Source: Paludibacteraceae bacterium
Lineage (GTDB): Bacteria > Bacteroidota > Bacteroidia > Bacteroidales > Paludibacteraceae
Assembly (NCBI GenBank): GCA_017961765.1
Contig: JAGCWQ010000064.1
Span: 1 to 36,577 of the forward strand
Direction of reading: 5' to 3'
DNA length: 36,577 nucleotides
The first letter of the stretch is position 1, and each line of letters opens with the position of its first letter. Shown here one piece after another: positions 7,605-14,867 of the stretch. The notes beneath the pieces are model-generated. The model made no database searches. It was not told where the DNA came from and worked only from the letters and a program-made list of their open reading frames with translations. The position numbers and the translations under genes were made by a program.

Positions 7605-8708
7605 ATGAAAAAAGTTTTACTTTCATTACTGTTGCCGGCCACCTTCATACAAGTCAGCGCAACCAATTTCGACTCTTCGAACAAAGAAGACCTTGGACAA
7701 ATTAAGTTTGCCCCAGAATCAACAGATCAAGATGAGTACGAAAGCATCATATATGTGCCAGGAGACAACCCCATACCCGTCTATTTCACGAGCAAAGAGA
7801 AACTTAAAGATTTCCTCACGGGAGAAAATAGAATTGTAGAATTTGAGGAGGAGATCCCTGAAGATTGGGCAGAATTGGACAATGTGATTGTCAACGGAGT
7901 AGCAAACCGAATCGTCTTGTCCAACAAAGCCGAGTATGGATACAACGGCAATGGGTTTACGGCAAAAAAGGTCGAATTCACCTACTACTTCGAGACGAAG
8001 GCAGACAAGAACGGTGGTTGGAACTCATTGGTCATTCCTTTCACAGGAGAGCCTGAAATAGTGCCTCTCACGGAAGCGACCCCAACGAGTGGCAAGTATT
8101 GGGCAAAAGAATACGTTGGATCCTCTGCGTCAGACCTCATATTCAAGAACTTAGAGGAACCCATATTCAAAGCCAACCAAGCCTATCTCCTCGCCTTCCC
8201 TGGCGAAAGCTATGGCAGCAACGAATACCAAGGGAACGCACTCACCATCACGGCAGAAAATGTGGAATTGCATTCCAATTACCAAAAGCCGATTTATAAT
8301 GGCATGTATGCCATGGCACCCAACTACCAAAGTAAAAGTTCGTTCTGCTACATTCTAGACCCACAAAAGAACCAATTCATATACCACACGGAGCCAACAG
8401 ATTGCACCCCTTTCACTGCCAAGGTTTACCACAAGACTAAGAGTGCCGCACCTCGTTCCTTGGGCATCATCGATTACGAAGAAGGCTTGACAAACGTAGA
8501 GGCTACCAAATCGAACATCGGGGTGGCTGCCTATGCCGACGAGGATGCTATCGTCATCCGTGCAGAAGAAAGTGGCGTAACCTCCATCTACAATTTGAAT
8601 GGAGCAATCATCAAGAAAAACCTCCAATACGACGAAGGCGAGACTCGCATCTCTGGTTTGAGCGCAGGTGCCTACATCGTAGCGGGCCAGTTGGTGATTT
8701 TGAGATAA
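7605..8708 (+). CDS. Secreted protein of unknown function with T9SS-like C-terminal tail
   Basis: A 367-residue protein with a signal peptide (MKKVLLSLLLPATFIQVSA). The body shows no enzyme motif I recognise. It contains beta-rich stretches such as VEFTYYFETKADKNGGWNSL and a TITAENVELHSNY segment. The last 70 residues fit the T9SS type A sorting-domain pattern, ending SIYNLNGAIIKK, LSAGAYIVAGQLVILR, so the protein is probably carried across the outer membrane and anchored or released there. Upstream TATCTTTA (7529-7536) is close to a -7 element but lacks a well-placed -33 box. A strong terminator follows at 8740. Confidence 0.8.
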   Translation: MKKVLLSLLLPATFIQVSATNFDSSNKEDLGQIKFAPESTDQDEYESIIYVPGDNPIPVYFTSKEKLKDFLTGENRIVEFEEEIPEDWAELDNVIVNGVANRIVLSNKAEYGYNGNGFTAKKVEFTYYFETKADKNGGWNSLVIPFTGEPEIVPLTEATPTSGKYWAKEYVGSSASDLIFKNLEEPIFKANQAYLLAFPGESYGSNEYQGNALTITAENVELHSNYQKPIYNGMYAMAPNYQSKSSFCYILDPQKNQFIYHTEPTDCTPFTAKVYHKTKSAAPRSLGIIDYEEGLTNVEATKSNIGVAAYADEDAIVIRAEESGVTSIYNLNGAIIKKNLQYDEGETRISGLSAGAYIVAGQLVILR

Positions 8709-8739
8709 GGGGGAAAGCTATAGTCCTCCTTCAAAAATT

Positions 8740-8773
8740 AGAGGAGCATGTCCCAACGGCATGCTCCTCTTTT
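8740..8773 (+). terminator. Intrinsic terminator between convergent genes
   Basis: AGAGGAGCATG (8740-8750) pairs with CATGCTCCTCT (8760-8770) across a 9-base loop, and TTTG follows on the plus strand. It ends the secreted-protein gene and may also serve the convergent FISUMP-like gene. Confidence 0.85.
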
Positions 8774-8794
8774 GTGTATTTAATGAGATCTGTC

Positions 8795-9568
8795 CTATTT
8801 CGCGACAGCGCGAACACTCAGGCCTCGATTACGTGGTGTTTGTTCTACTTTCATATAACCATTACTTAGCATCACAAAAATATGAGCATGATCTTGGTAG
8901 TCATTATAAAGAGAAGAGGACCAATATAGACATTCTTTGCCCTCATAGTCACTATACGGATACGATTCTATGATCCAGCCCGCAGCAGGCAAAAATATAG
9001 TGTTTCCATTCTTCTTACTAGTGCCATATCCTCCACTCACACCCGTACCTTCATAATCTTCGACCCACACCCAAGTGCAACCTTCAATTAGCTCATTCAA
9101 TTCTTTATCAGTTGGCATTCTCCAATCCACGCCCCAATTTAACGTAGCGGCATCATCTTCCGACATTAAAACCGTTCTATTATCAACAGTACCATATTTG
9201 CTTTTAGTGCAATATTTATTCATTTTGTCATAATCTCCACCGCACAAAATGTAAGTACTAAAATCATAACGTTCTTTCGGTTCTTTCTCTCCCCATGCAA
9301 GATAGTCGCCATACTCTTCTGGTTTGGTTGCTCCCACATTGAAAGTTGCCCACTTTAATCCGCTTCTCAACCCAAGGTCAACGTAGGTATAGTCACCTAT
9401 TTTTCCACTAACGGTAACACCCGCTTCTTCATAATAGACTTGTTTTACATTTTCCACATCATAACGAACGATGGTTCCGTCTTTCTGTTCTACACACATG
9501 TTTGTCACAGCATGTACCGAAAAAGCCAACGGCATCACAGCCGCCACTGACAATAAAATCTTTTTCAT
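8795..9568 (-). CDS. Secreted FISUMP-like (Fibrobacter succinogenes major paralogous) domain protein
   Basis: A 257-residue protein with a signal peptide (KKILLSVAAVMPLAFSVHA). A short N-terminal region (VTNMCVEQKDGTIVRYDVENV) resembles the starts of the small secreted proteins at 10437 and 17260. From residue 55 on it matches the FISUMP pattern: YVDLGLRSGLKWATFNVGA, then GDYLAWGE, WRMPTDKELNEL, LFLPAAGW-like (IFLPAAGWI), YWSSSLY and a final GLSVRAVAK. The domain is common in secreted Bacteroidales proteins and its biochemical role is not known. It follows the membrane-protein gene by 56 bp on the same strand, so the two may share a transcript. Confidence 0.85.
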   Translation of the reverse strand: MKKILLSVAAVMPLAFSVHAVTNMCVEQKDGTIVRYDVENVKQVYYEEAGVTVSGKIGDYTYVDLGLRSGLKWATFNVGATKPEEYGDYLAWGEKEPKERYDFSTYILCGGDYDKMNKYCTKSKYGTVDNRTVLMSEDDAATLNWGVDWRMPTDKELNELIEGCTWVWVEDYEGTGVSGGYGTSKKNGNTIFLPAAGWIIESYPYSDYEGKECLYWSSSLYNDYQDHAHIFVMLSNGYMKVEQTPRNRGLSVRAVAK

Positions 9569-9624
9569 GCAAACTCCTATTCTATGATTTTGTTATTTTA
9601 GCGATTTGATCCTTTGTTATGGAC

Positions 9625-10332
9625 TCAATATTCACTCGTTTTTCCTCTGCTTTTTAAGTATTCATCCTTACCTGGATAGCTACAACGGCTGATCGCTCCA
9701 CAAGTATGTTCGAAGGCTACCGTGTCGTTGTAGATGATTGTTTCATAATTATCTTCCAACTTTTTTCCATGGAGTCCTAAAACGAAACTGTAAAGATCCA
9801 TACCTTTATATCTGAATTTTATATTACATATACTATCTCCATAATATACACCCTTAAAGCCATGAGAATTGACCATCTCTTTGATTTGTTCGACGTCGGC
9901 ATTTGTAAGATCTCCTATATGATTGGAGTCATCGTCTTTATTAAATCTAAGATGGGGGACCTTTCCGTCGCATATCTTCTCTATTTCAGAAGCGAATTCC
10001 CATAATTCACTTTTGTGATCCTCGTAATATTCCTCTTGAATATAGGCATCCACGTCGCCGCTGGGTGCGAATATCCAAATCAGAAGCAGAGCAAGGGTCC
10101 ATACTCCACATATTATATCTGCTCTTTTTTTATCAATAAATGCTAAGACGCATGAATAGATGATACAGCAGCAACACACTAAAAGGAATAAGGGTATAGT
10201 AAAGAAAGAATACAAACACAACAAAAAGAACATAAAGTCAACGTCATAAGATGGGTCGAAAATATAATAATATAGGTCATAGGCTGTAAAAAATGTCAAC
10301 CCTATGAATGAAAAGATATTTGATTTTCTCAT
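9625..10332 (-). CDS. Hypothetical membrane protein
   Basis: A 235-residue protein of unknown function. The first 95 residues hold three hydrophobic segments (about 7-25, 33-62 and 73-92), the second very rich in Cys, Leu and Phe (FFLLCLYSFFTIPLFLLVCCCC). The rest is soluble and acidic (residues 95-235) with no motif I recognise. Topology probably places the soluble domain on one side of the inner membrane. AT content is higher than in neighbouring housekeeping genes, which hints at a poorly conserved or recently acquired gene. It sits between two secreted-protein genes on the same strand. Confidence 0.65.
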   Translation of the reverse strand: MRKSNIFSFIGLTFFTAYDLYYYIFDPSYDVDFMFFLLCLYSFFTIPLFLLVCCCCIIYSCVLAFIDKKRADIICGVWTLALLLIWIFAPSGDVDAYIQEEYYEDHKSELWEFASEIEKICDGKVPHLRFNKDDDSNHIGDLTNADVEQIKEMVNSHGFKGVYYGDSICNIKFRYKGMDLYSFVLGLHGKKLEDNYETIIYNDTVAFEHTCGAISRCSYPGKDEYLKSRGKTSEY

Positions 10333-10436
10333 TGGTGTTTTAGCTTCTGTAAAGTTCTAAAAAAACCATTTTCCTGCCTTATCATAGGCATAGTCCCATA
10401 ATTGGCGTTACTTTTCCCTTTTGCTATTTTTTAGTG

Positions 10437-10904
10437 TTATTTACGAATAATCTTAAATGATTGGTTGCCTATTGTAAGCACATATACGCCCTTCTCGCTC
10501 GGCAAAAGGATGGTAGCCGTACCATCGAGATCCACCTTGCTTGTCGCCACCACAATTCCGTTGACACTCACCAACGTGACCTTAACTCCTGCTGGAGCAT
10601 TTTCCAAACTGAGGGAGTTATCGTCCCTATTGACGACGCGCAACACATTGGCGACTTCCTCCTTCACTTCCGTCTCATTGCCTTCCGTGAAATGATAATT
10701 CCGCAAGCCTTCGATGGCATATGATGTCGTGGCACTGCCGTTCACCACCAAAGCTCCATCCTTATAGGTGACAACTGGTTTATCCTTCAAAAGGAAACTG
10801 AATTTCTCTCCGCTCTTCTGCTCCACCGTCATATATTGCACGGCGGCATTGGCACACAACACACCACAACAGAGAGCCAACACTGAAAAAATCTGCTTAA
10901 GCAT
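10437..10904 (-). CDS. Small secreted protein with T9SS-like C-terminal tail
   Basis: A 155-residue exported protein with a signal peptide (MLKQIFSVLALCCGVLCANA). The N-terminal region (VQYMTVEQKSGEKFSFLLKDKPVVTY) and the C-terminal tail (GVYVLTIGNQSFKIIRK) are both shared with the protein at 17260-17736, so the two are paralogues. The tail fits T9SS type A signals (strand-rich, G-V/I-Y-V-L, basic last residues). The body is too small for a recognisable enzyme. It may be a surface adaptor or a minimal T9SS passenger. The role is unknown. Confidence 0.75.
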   Translation of the reverse strand: MLKQIFSVLALCCGVLCANAAVQYMTVEQKSGEKFSFLLKDKPVVTYKDGALVVNGSATTSYAIEGLRNYHFTEGNETEVKEEVANVLRVVNRDDNSLSLENAPAGVKVTLVSVNGIVVATSKVDLDGTATILLPSEKGVYVLTIGNQSFKIIRK

Positions 10905-11005
10905 AATTACAAACTTGTTTTATTCGTCCTTGTCTAGATAGTTAGTAGATTATTAATCCTACATCTTTCAAATGCTATCCATAGAACCCATTAATTTTAG
11001 CAATG

Positions 11006-11013
11006 CAAAGATA
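11006..11013 (-). promoter_or_regulatory. Candidate -7 element for the small secreted protein gene
   Basis: TATCTTTG on the minus strand matches TAnnTTTG exactly and lies about 100 nt before the start codon at 10904. No convincing TTTG is present 19-20 bp upstream, so confidence is moderate. Confidence 0.45.
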
Positions 11014-11109
11014 ATTCATTCCTACTATTTCATCCATCATTCTTGTAATATATTTTCAAATCAGACTCACACTCCCTTCCAAGAAGCCGCCCTCAAAGCC
11101 CCATCCCCC

Positions 11110-11140
11110 AATTTTTAACTTTTAACTTTTAATTTTTAAC
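11110..11140. repeat. AT-rich short direct repeats (TTTTAAC)
   Basis: A tract of about 30 bp made of TTTTAAC/TTTTAAT units lies between the carB terminator and the upstream intergenic region. It may act as an AT-rich spacer; I assign no function. The rest of the 290-bp gap at 10905-11194 holds only the -7 element and the carB terminator. Confidence 0.5.
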
Positions 11141-11141
11141 T

Positions 11142-11172
11142 AAAAAAGGCGCGCCTTTCCAGACACGCCTTT
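11142..11172 (-). terminator. Intrinsic terminator of carB
   Basis: On the minus strand AAAGGCGTG (11164-11172) pairs with CGCGCCTTT (11145-11153), one G-T pair, followed by T residues. It begins about 20 nt after the carB stop codon. Confidence 0.85.
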
Positions 11173-11194
11173 CCCTATTTTATTATCTATCAAA

Positions 11195-14100
11195 TCAATA
11201 CTCTTGCCATGTCTTGATTTGGATATCCGAAAGATCTTTCGCACACAACGCACGGATGAAAGCACTCGCCAAACGAGCATTCGTCATCAACGGAATGTTG
11301 TGGTCGATAGCCGAACGACGGATACGATAACCATTGGTCAACTCCCTACGAGTATGGTTCTTCGGAACATTGATAACCAAATCGATCTCGTGCTTAGACA
11401 TCAACTCGACAATGTTAGCATTGCCCTTCACCTCCTCATCTGGCCAAGATACCGTAGTCGCCTCAACACCATGCTCGCCCAAGAACTTCTTCGTTCCTTC
11501 CGTTGCGAATATCTTATAGCCTTTACCGTACATCAACTTACAAGCATCAAGCAACTCTACCTTGCCTCTCACGTCGCCAGAAGAGACCAAAACGCCCTTG
11601 CGTGGGATGGCATAACCGACAGAGATCATAGAAGTCAACAAGGCCTCATCGAAATCGGCTCCGATACAACCAACCTCACCCGTTGAGGACATATCCACGC
11701 CCAAAACAGGGTCTGCCTTGTGCAAACGGGCGAATGAGAACTGAGACGCCTTCACACCTACATAATCCACGTCGAACGTTGATGAATCTGGCTTCTCAAC
11801 AGGCACATCCAACATGATCTTGGTTGCCGTCTCGATAAAGTTACGCTTCAACACCTTGGAAACAAATGGGAAGCTTCTAGAAGCACGCAAGTTACACTCG
11901 ATCACCTTCACGTCGTTGTTCTTAGCCAAGAATTGGATATTGAAAGGTCCGCTGATATTGAGTTCCTGTGCGATCTTCTTACTGATCTTCTTGATACGGC
12001 GAGCCGTCTCCAAATAGATTTTCTGTGCAGGGAAGACCAACGTAGCGTCACCTGAATGGACACCGGCAAACTCCACATGCTCGGAAATAGCGTATTCGAT
12101 AATCTCACCATGCTTAGCCACTGCATCAAACTCAATCTCCTTTGCCTCCTGCATAAAGACAGAAACGACAACTGGATACTCCTTCGATACGTTAGCAGCA
12201 GCCTTCAAGAAGGTGTGCATTTGATCTTTGTTATAACATACGTTCATCGCCGCACCGGAGAGGACATAAGAAGGACGGATCAAAACTGGGAAGCCCACCT
12301 CGTCAATAAAGCTATCGATCTCATCGAAGCTTGTCAACTCCTTCCAACGTGGTTGGTCGATGCCCAACTGGTCAAGCATAGCCGAGAACTTGTGACGGTT
12401 CTCCGCACGGTCGATAGAAACCGGAGAAGTACCCAAAACTGGCACGTTCTGACGATACAACTTCATCGCCAAATTGTTCGGAATCTGACCGCCCACAGAG
12501 ACGATAACACCCTTAGGGTTCTCCAAATCGAGAACGTCCAACACACGCTCGAAACTCAACTCGTCGAAGTAGAGACGATCGCACATATCATAGTCCGTAG
12601 AAACCGTTTCCGGGTTGTAGTTGATCATGATTGACTTGTAGCCCAACTTTCTTGCTGTTTGGACAGCATTGACAGAGCACCAGTCGAACTCAACAGAGGA
12701 ACCGATTCGATAAGCACCTGAACCCAAAACAACGATGGACTTGTCATGCTTATACTCGTAGCTGATGGCATGCTCTTGGAGACCGTAAGTCATATAGAGG
12801 TAATTGGTCAACTCAGGATGCTCCGAAGCGACTGTATTGATACGTCTAACGGCAGGGAGTATGCCCTGTTTCTTACGCAACGCACGAACGCGGAGAATCT
12901 CCTTTTCCAAGTTTCCATCAGGATCCTCGCAATAGCGGGCGATTTGGAAATCCGAGAATCCAAGGCGTTTTGCCTCACGCATAACGTCAGCTGGGATATC
13001 CTCGATCTTCTTATATTTAGCAATCACCTTCGTATAATCGACGATGTTCTTCAACTTGTTCAAGAACCAGATATCGATTTTGGTCAATTGCTCAATACGC
13101 TCAACGGTATAGCCCTCCTCCAAAGCCTTGGCAACAGCAAAGATACGGAGGTCAGTTGGATGGGAGAGTTCCTTATCCAAGTCGCCAAATTCCAAATCCT
13201 TGTTTCCGACAAATCCGTGCATGCCTTGACCAATCATACGGAGACCCTTTTGGATAATCTCCTCGAACGACTTACCGATAGACATGATTTCACCGACAGA
13301 CTTCATGGAAGAACCAATTTCACGGTCCACACCCACGAACTTAGTCAAGTCCCAACGGGGGATCTTCACAATCATATAATCGACAGAAGGAGCTACGTAG
13401 GCAGAATTAGGCGTGCCCATCTCTCCGATTTGGTCAAGAGAATAGCCCAAAGCCAACTTAGCCGCAACGAAGGCCAACGGATAACCAGAAGCCTTGGAAG
13501 CCAACGCAGAAGAACGGCTCAAACGAGCATTGATCTCGATGATACGATAGTCGTTCGTCTCTGCATTGAACGCATATTGAATATTACACTCACCTACGAT
13601 ACCGATGTGGCGAACCACCTGTTTTGCGATCTCTTGCAAAAGATTAATTTGCTCCTGAGTCAAAGAAATGATTGGAGCGACCACGATACTCTCACCCGTA
13701 TGGATGCCAAGCGGATCGAAGTTCTCCATAGGAACCACTGGGAAACAATGGTCGTTCTTGTCACGGATCACCTCGAACTCAATCTCCTTCCAACCCTTCA
13801 AAGACTCTTCAACCAAGATTTGCTTGGAGTGAGCCAATGCGCTCTCGCAGAGTTCGCGGAATTCTGCCTCGTTCTCGCACACGCCGGAACCAAGTCCACC
13901 CAACGCATAAGCAGAACGAACCATGACAGGGAACCCGATACGGTTGGCCACCTTGATGGCGTCTTCCATGGATTCAACAGCTTGTGAAACAGGAGTCTTA
14001 GCTTGAATCTCATTCAATTTCTTAACGAAAAGGTCACGGTCTTCCGTAATCATGATGGCCTCAACGGAGGTACCCAATACCTTCACACCATACTTTTCGA

Positions 14101-14416
14101 AAACACCTGTCGTGTACAATTCCGTACCGCAGTTCAAAGCCGTCTGACCACCGAAAGCAAGCAAGATACCATCTGGCTTCTCCTTCTTGATCACCTCCTC
14201 AACGAAATATGGGGTGATAGGCAAGAAATAGACTTTGTCAGCCACACCAGCCGACGTTTGGATCGTTGCGATGTTCGGATTGATCAACACCGTACTGATA
14301 CCCTCTTCGCGCATGGCCTTCAACGCCTGCGAACCCGAATAGTCAAATTCTCCTGCTTGTCCGATCTTCAAAGCTCCAGAACCAAGCAAAACGACCTTTT
14401 TAATTCCTTCTAACAT
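11195..14416 (-). CDS. carB: Carbamoyl-phosphate synthase large subunit
   Basis: A 1073-residue protein of normal family length. It makes carbamoyl phosphate from bicarbonate, ATP and ammonia delivered by the small subunit, feeding pyrimidine and arginine synthesis. The two homologous ATP-grasp halves are evident: KKVVLLGSGALKIGQAGEFDYSG opens the first, SIVVLGSGAYRIGSSVEFDWC the second. ATP-grasp signatures such as IIEINARLSRSSALASKASGYPLA and IECNLRASRSFPFVSKV follow. The last 140 residues are the MGS-like allosteric domain, where UMP and ornithine act in known enzymes. I chose MLEGIKK as the start; an earlier in-frame start would translate leader sequence. carA is not adjacent. A leader with features of an attenuator precedes it. 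Confidence 0.98.
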   Translation of the reverse strand: MLEGIKKVVLLGSGALKIGQAGEFDYSGSQALKAMREEGISTVLINPNIATIQTSAGVADKVYFLPITPYFVEEVIKKEKPDGILLAFGGQTALNCGTELYTTGVFEKYGVKVLGTSVEAIMITEDRDLFVKKLNEIQAKTPVSQAVESMEDAIKVANRIGFPVMVRSAYALGGLGSGVCENEAEFRELCESALAHSKQILVEESLKGWKEIEFEVIRDKNDHCFPVVPMENFDPLGIHTGESIVVAPIISLTQEQINLLQEIAKQVVRHIGIVGECNIQYAFNAETNDYRIIEINARLSRSSALASKASGYPLAFVAAKLALGYSLDQIGEMGTPNSAYVAPSVDYMIVKIPRWDLTKFVGVDREIGSSMKSVGEIMSIGKSFEEIIQKGLRMIGQGMHGFVGNKDLEFGDLDKELSHPTDLRIFAVAKALEEGYTVERIEQLTKIDIWFLNKLKNIVDYTKVIAKYKKIEDIPADVMREAKRLGFSDFQIARYCEDPDGNLEKEILRVRALRKKQGILPAVRRINTVASEHPELTNYLYMTYGLQEHAISYEYKHDKSIVVLGSGAYRIGSSVEFDWCSVNAVQTARKLGYKSIMINYNPETVSTDYDMCDRLYFDELSFERVLDVLDLENPKGVIVSVGGQIPNNLAMKLYRQNVPVLGTSPVSIDRAENRHKFSAMLDQLGIDQPRWKELTSFDEIDSFIDEVGFPVLIRPSYVLSGAAMNVCYNKDQMHTFLKAAANVSKEYPVVVSVFMQEAKEIEFDAVAKHGEIIEYAISEHVEFAGVHSGDATLVFPAQKIYLETARRIKKISKKIAQELNISGPFNIQFLAKNNDVKVIECNLRASRSFPFVSKVLKRNFIETATKIMLDVPVEKPDSSTFDVDYVGVKASQFSFARLHKADPVLGVDMSSTGEVGCIGADFDEALLTSMISVGYAIPRKGVLVSSGDVRGKVELLDACKLMYGKGYKIFATEGTKKFLGEHGVEATTVSWPDEEVKGNANIVELMSKHEIDLVINVPKNHTRRELTNGYRIRRSAIDHNIPLMTNARLASAFIRALCAKDLSDIQIKTWQEY

Positions 14417-14475
14417 ACTCTTTATTAGTTTTATTTTACTCTCTCTATGTATTTCCTTTACTGTTACGGGAAGAC

Positions 14476-14507
14476 AAAAAAAATGCGTCGGAAAAACAAC
14501 CAACGCA
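14476..14507 (-). terminator. Leader terminator (attenuator) upstream of carB
   Basis: On the minus strand TGCGTTGG (14500-14507) pairs with CCGACGCA (14484-14491), one G-T pair, 8-base loop, directly followed by eight T residues (14476-14483). It lies downstream of the carB promoter and 60 nt before the carB start, so it must be passed to express carB. Its stem begins 2 nt after the stop codon of the 28-codon leader ORF. Confidence 0.75.
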
Positions 14508-14509
14508 AT

Positions 14510-14596
14510 TTATAGAAATAGGAATAGGGAAAAACAACGAGTGGCAGAAATGCCTTTCGAAGTAACGAATCCTCTATGTACCAAATCTATTGCCAT
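14510..14596 (-). CDS. Candidate carB leader peptide, 28 residues
   Basis: An ATG about 24 nt after the predicted transcription start opens a 28-codon frame (MAIDLVHRG at the start, RCFSLFLFL at the end) that stops with TAA 2 nt before the leader terminator. The final codons run through a pyrimidine-rich stretch of message. This is the arrangement of the enterobacterial pyrL leader, where a ribosome close behind a paused polymerase blocks the terminator when UTP is low. There is no run of arginine codons (two in total), so a UTP-sensing role is favoured over arginine sensing. Translation has not been shown and the ORF is short, so confidence is moderate. Confidence 0.5.
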   Translation of the reverse strand: MAIDLVHRGFVTSKGISATRCFSLFLFL

Positions 14597-14625
14597 AAGT
14601 ATTCTTTCTATCTATTGGAACCGTA

Positions 14626-14657
14626 CAAAAATAGGCAAAAAATATGATTACCCAAAA
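14626..14657 (-). promoter_or_regulatory. Promoter of carB
   Basis: On the minus strand TTTTG (14653-14657), a 19-bp spacer and TATTTTTG (14626-14633) match the Bacteroidota promoter consensus very well. Transcription should start near 14619, giving a 200-nt leader before carB. Confidence 0.7.
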
Positions 14658-14658
14658 T

Positions 14659-14793
14659 TTAGGCAAAAGAGTTTTGAGCAGAGAGATGTCCTCCTGCACC
14701 CAACACCTTCTTTTCATTCACGGCAGCCGCTTCAAATGCCGCATCATTAGGGAAACCCCAAGAGATACAGTATGATTCGAGTCTTTCTCTCAT
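14659..14793 (-). CDS. Candidate small ORF, 44 residues, unknown
   Basis: Between the terminator of the cysteine-rich protein gene and the carB promoter, an ATG opens 44 codons (MRERLESYCISWGFPNDAAF at the start, GGHLSAQNSFA at the end). The composition looks like a soluble protein rather than random AT-rich sequence, and codon use resembles neighbouring genes. No promoter was found directly upstream; the start lies 6 bp after the terminator T-run. It could be a remnant of a longer gene or chance. I assign no function. Confidence 0.3.
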   Translation of the reverse strand: MRERLESYCISWGFPNDAAFEAAAVNEKKVLGAGGHLSAQNSFA

Positions 14794-14798
14794 CGCAG

Positions 14799-14844
14799 AA
14801 AAAAAGAAGGCACCCTCGCCAGCAAACGCAGCCAGGATGCCTTC
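14799..14844 (-). terminator. Intrinsic terminator of the cysteine-rich repeat protein gene
   Basis: GAAGGCA (14838-14844 on the minus strand) pairs with TGCCTTC (14806-14812), and seven T residues follow (14799-14805). The loop region can fold further. It lies about 24 nt after the stop codon at 14868. Confidence 0.85.
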
Positions 14845-14867
14845 CTACTATTTCAATGTCAGAGCTA

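Noticed and set aside
12746-13987. Long plus-strand ORF of 413 codons
   Set aside because: It is the antisense shadow of carB, has no recognisable protein features, and carB is certain.
14417-14503. Earlier in-frame start of carB
   Set aside because: It would lie inside the leader terminator and adds sequence unlike CarB; MLEGIKK is the usual family start.
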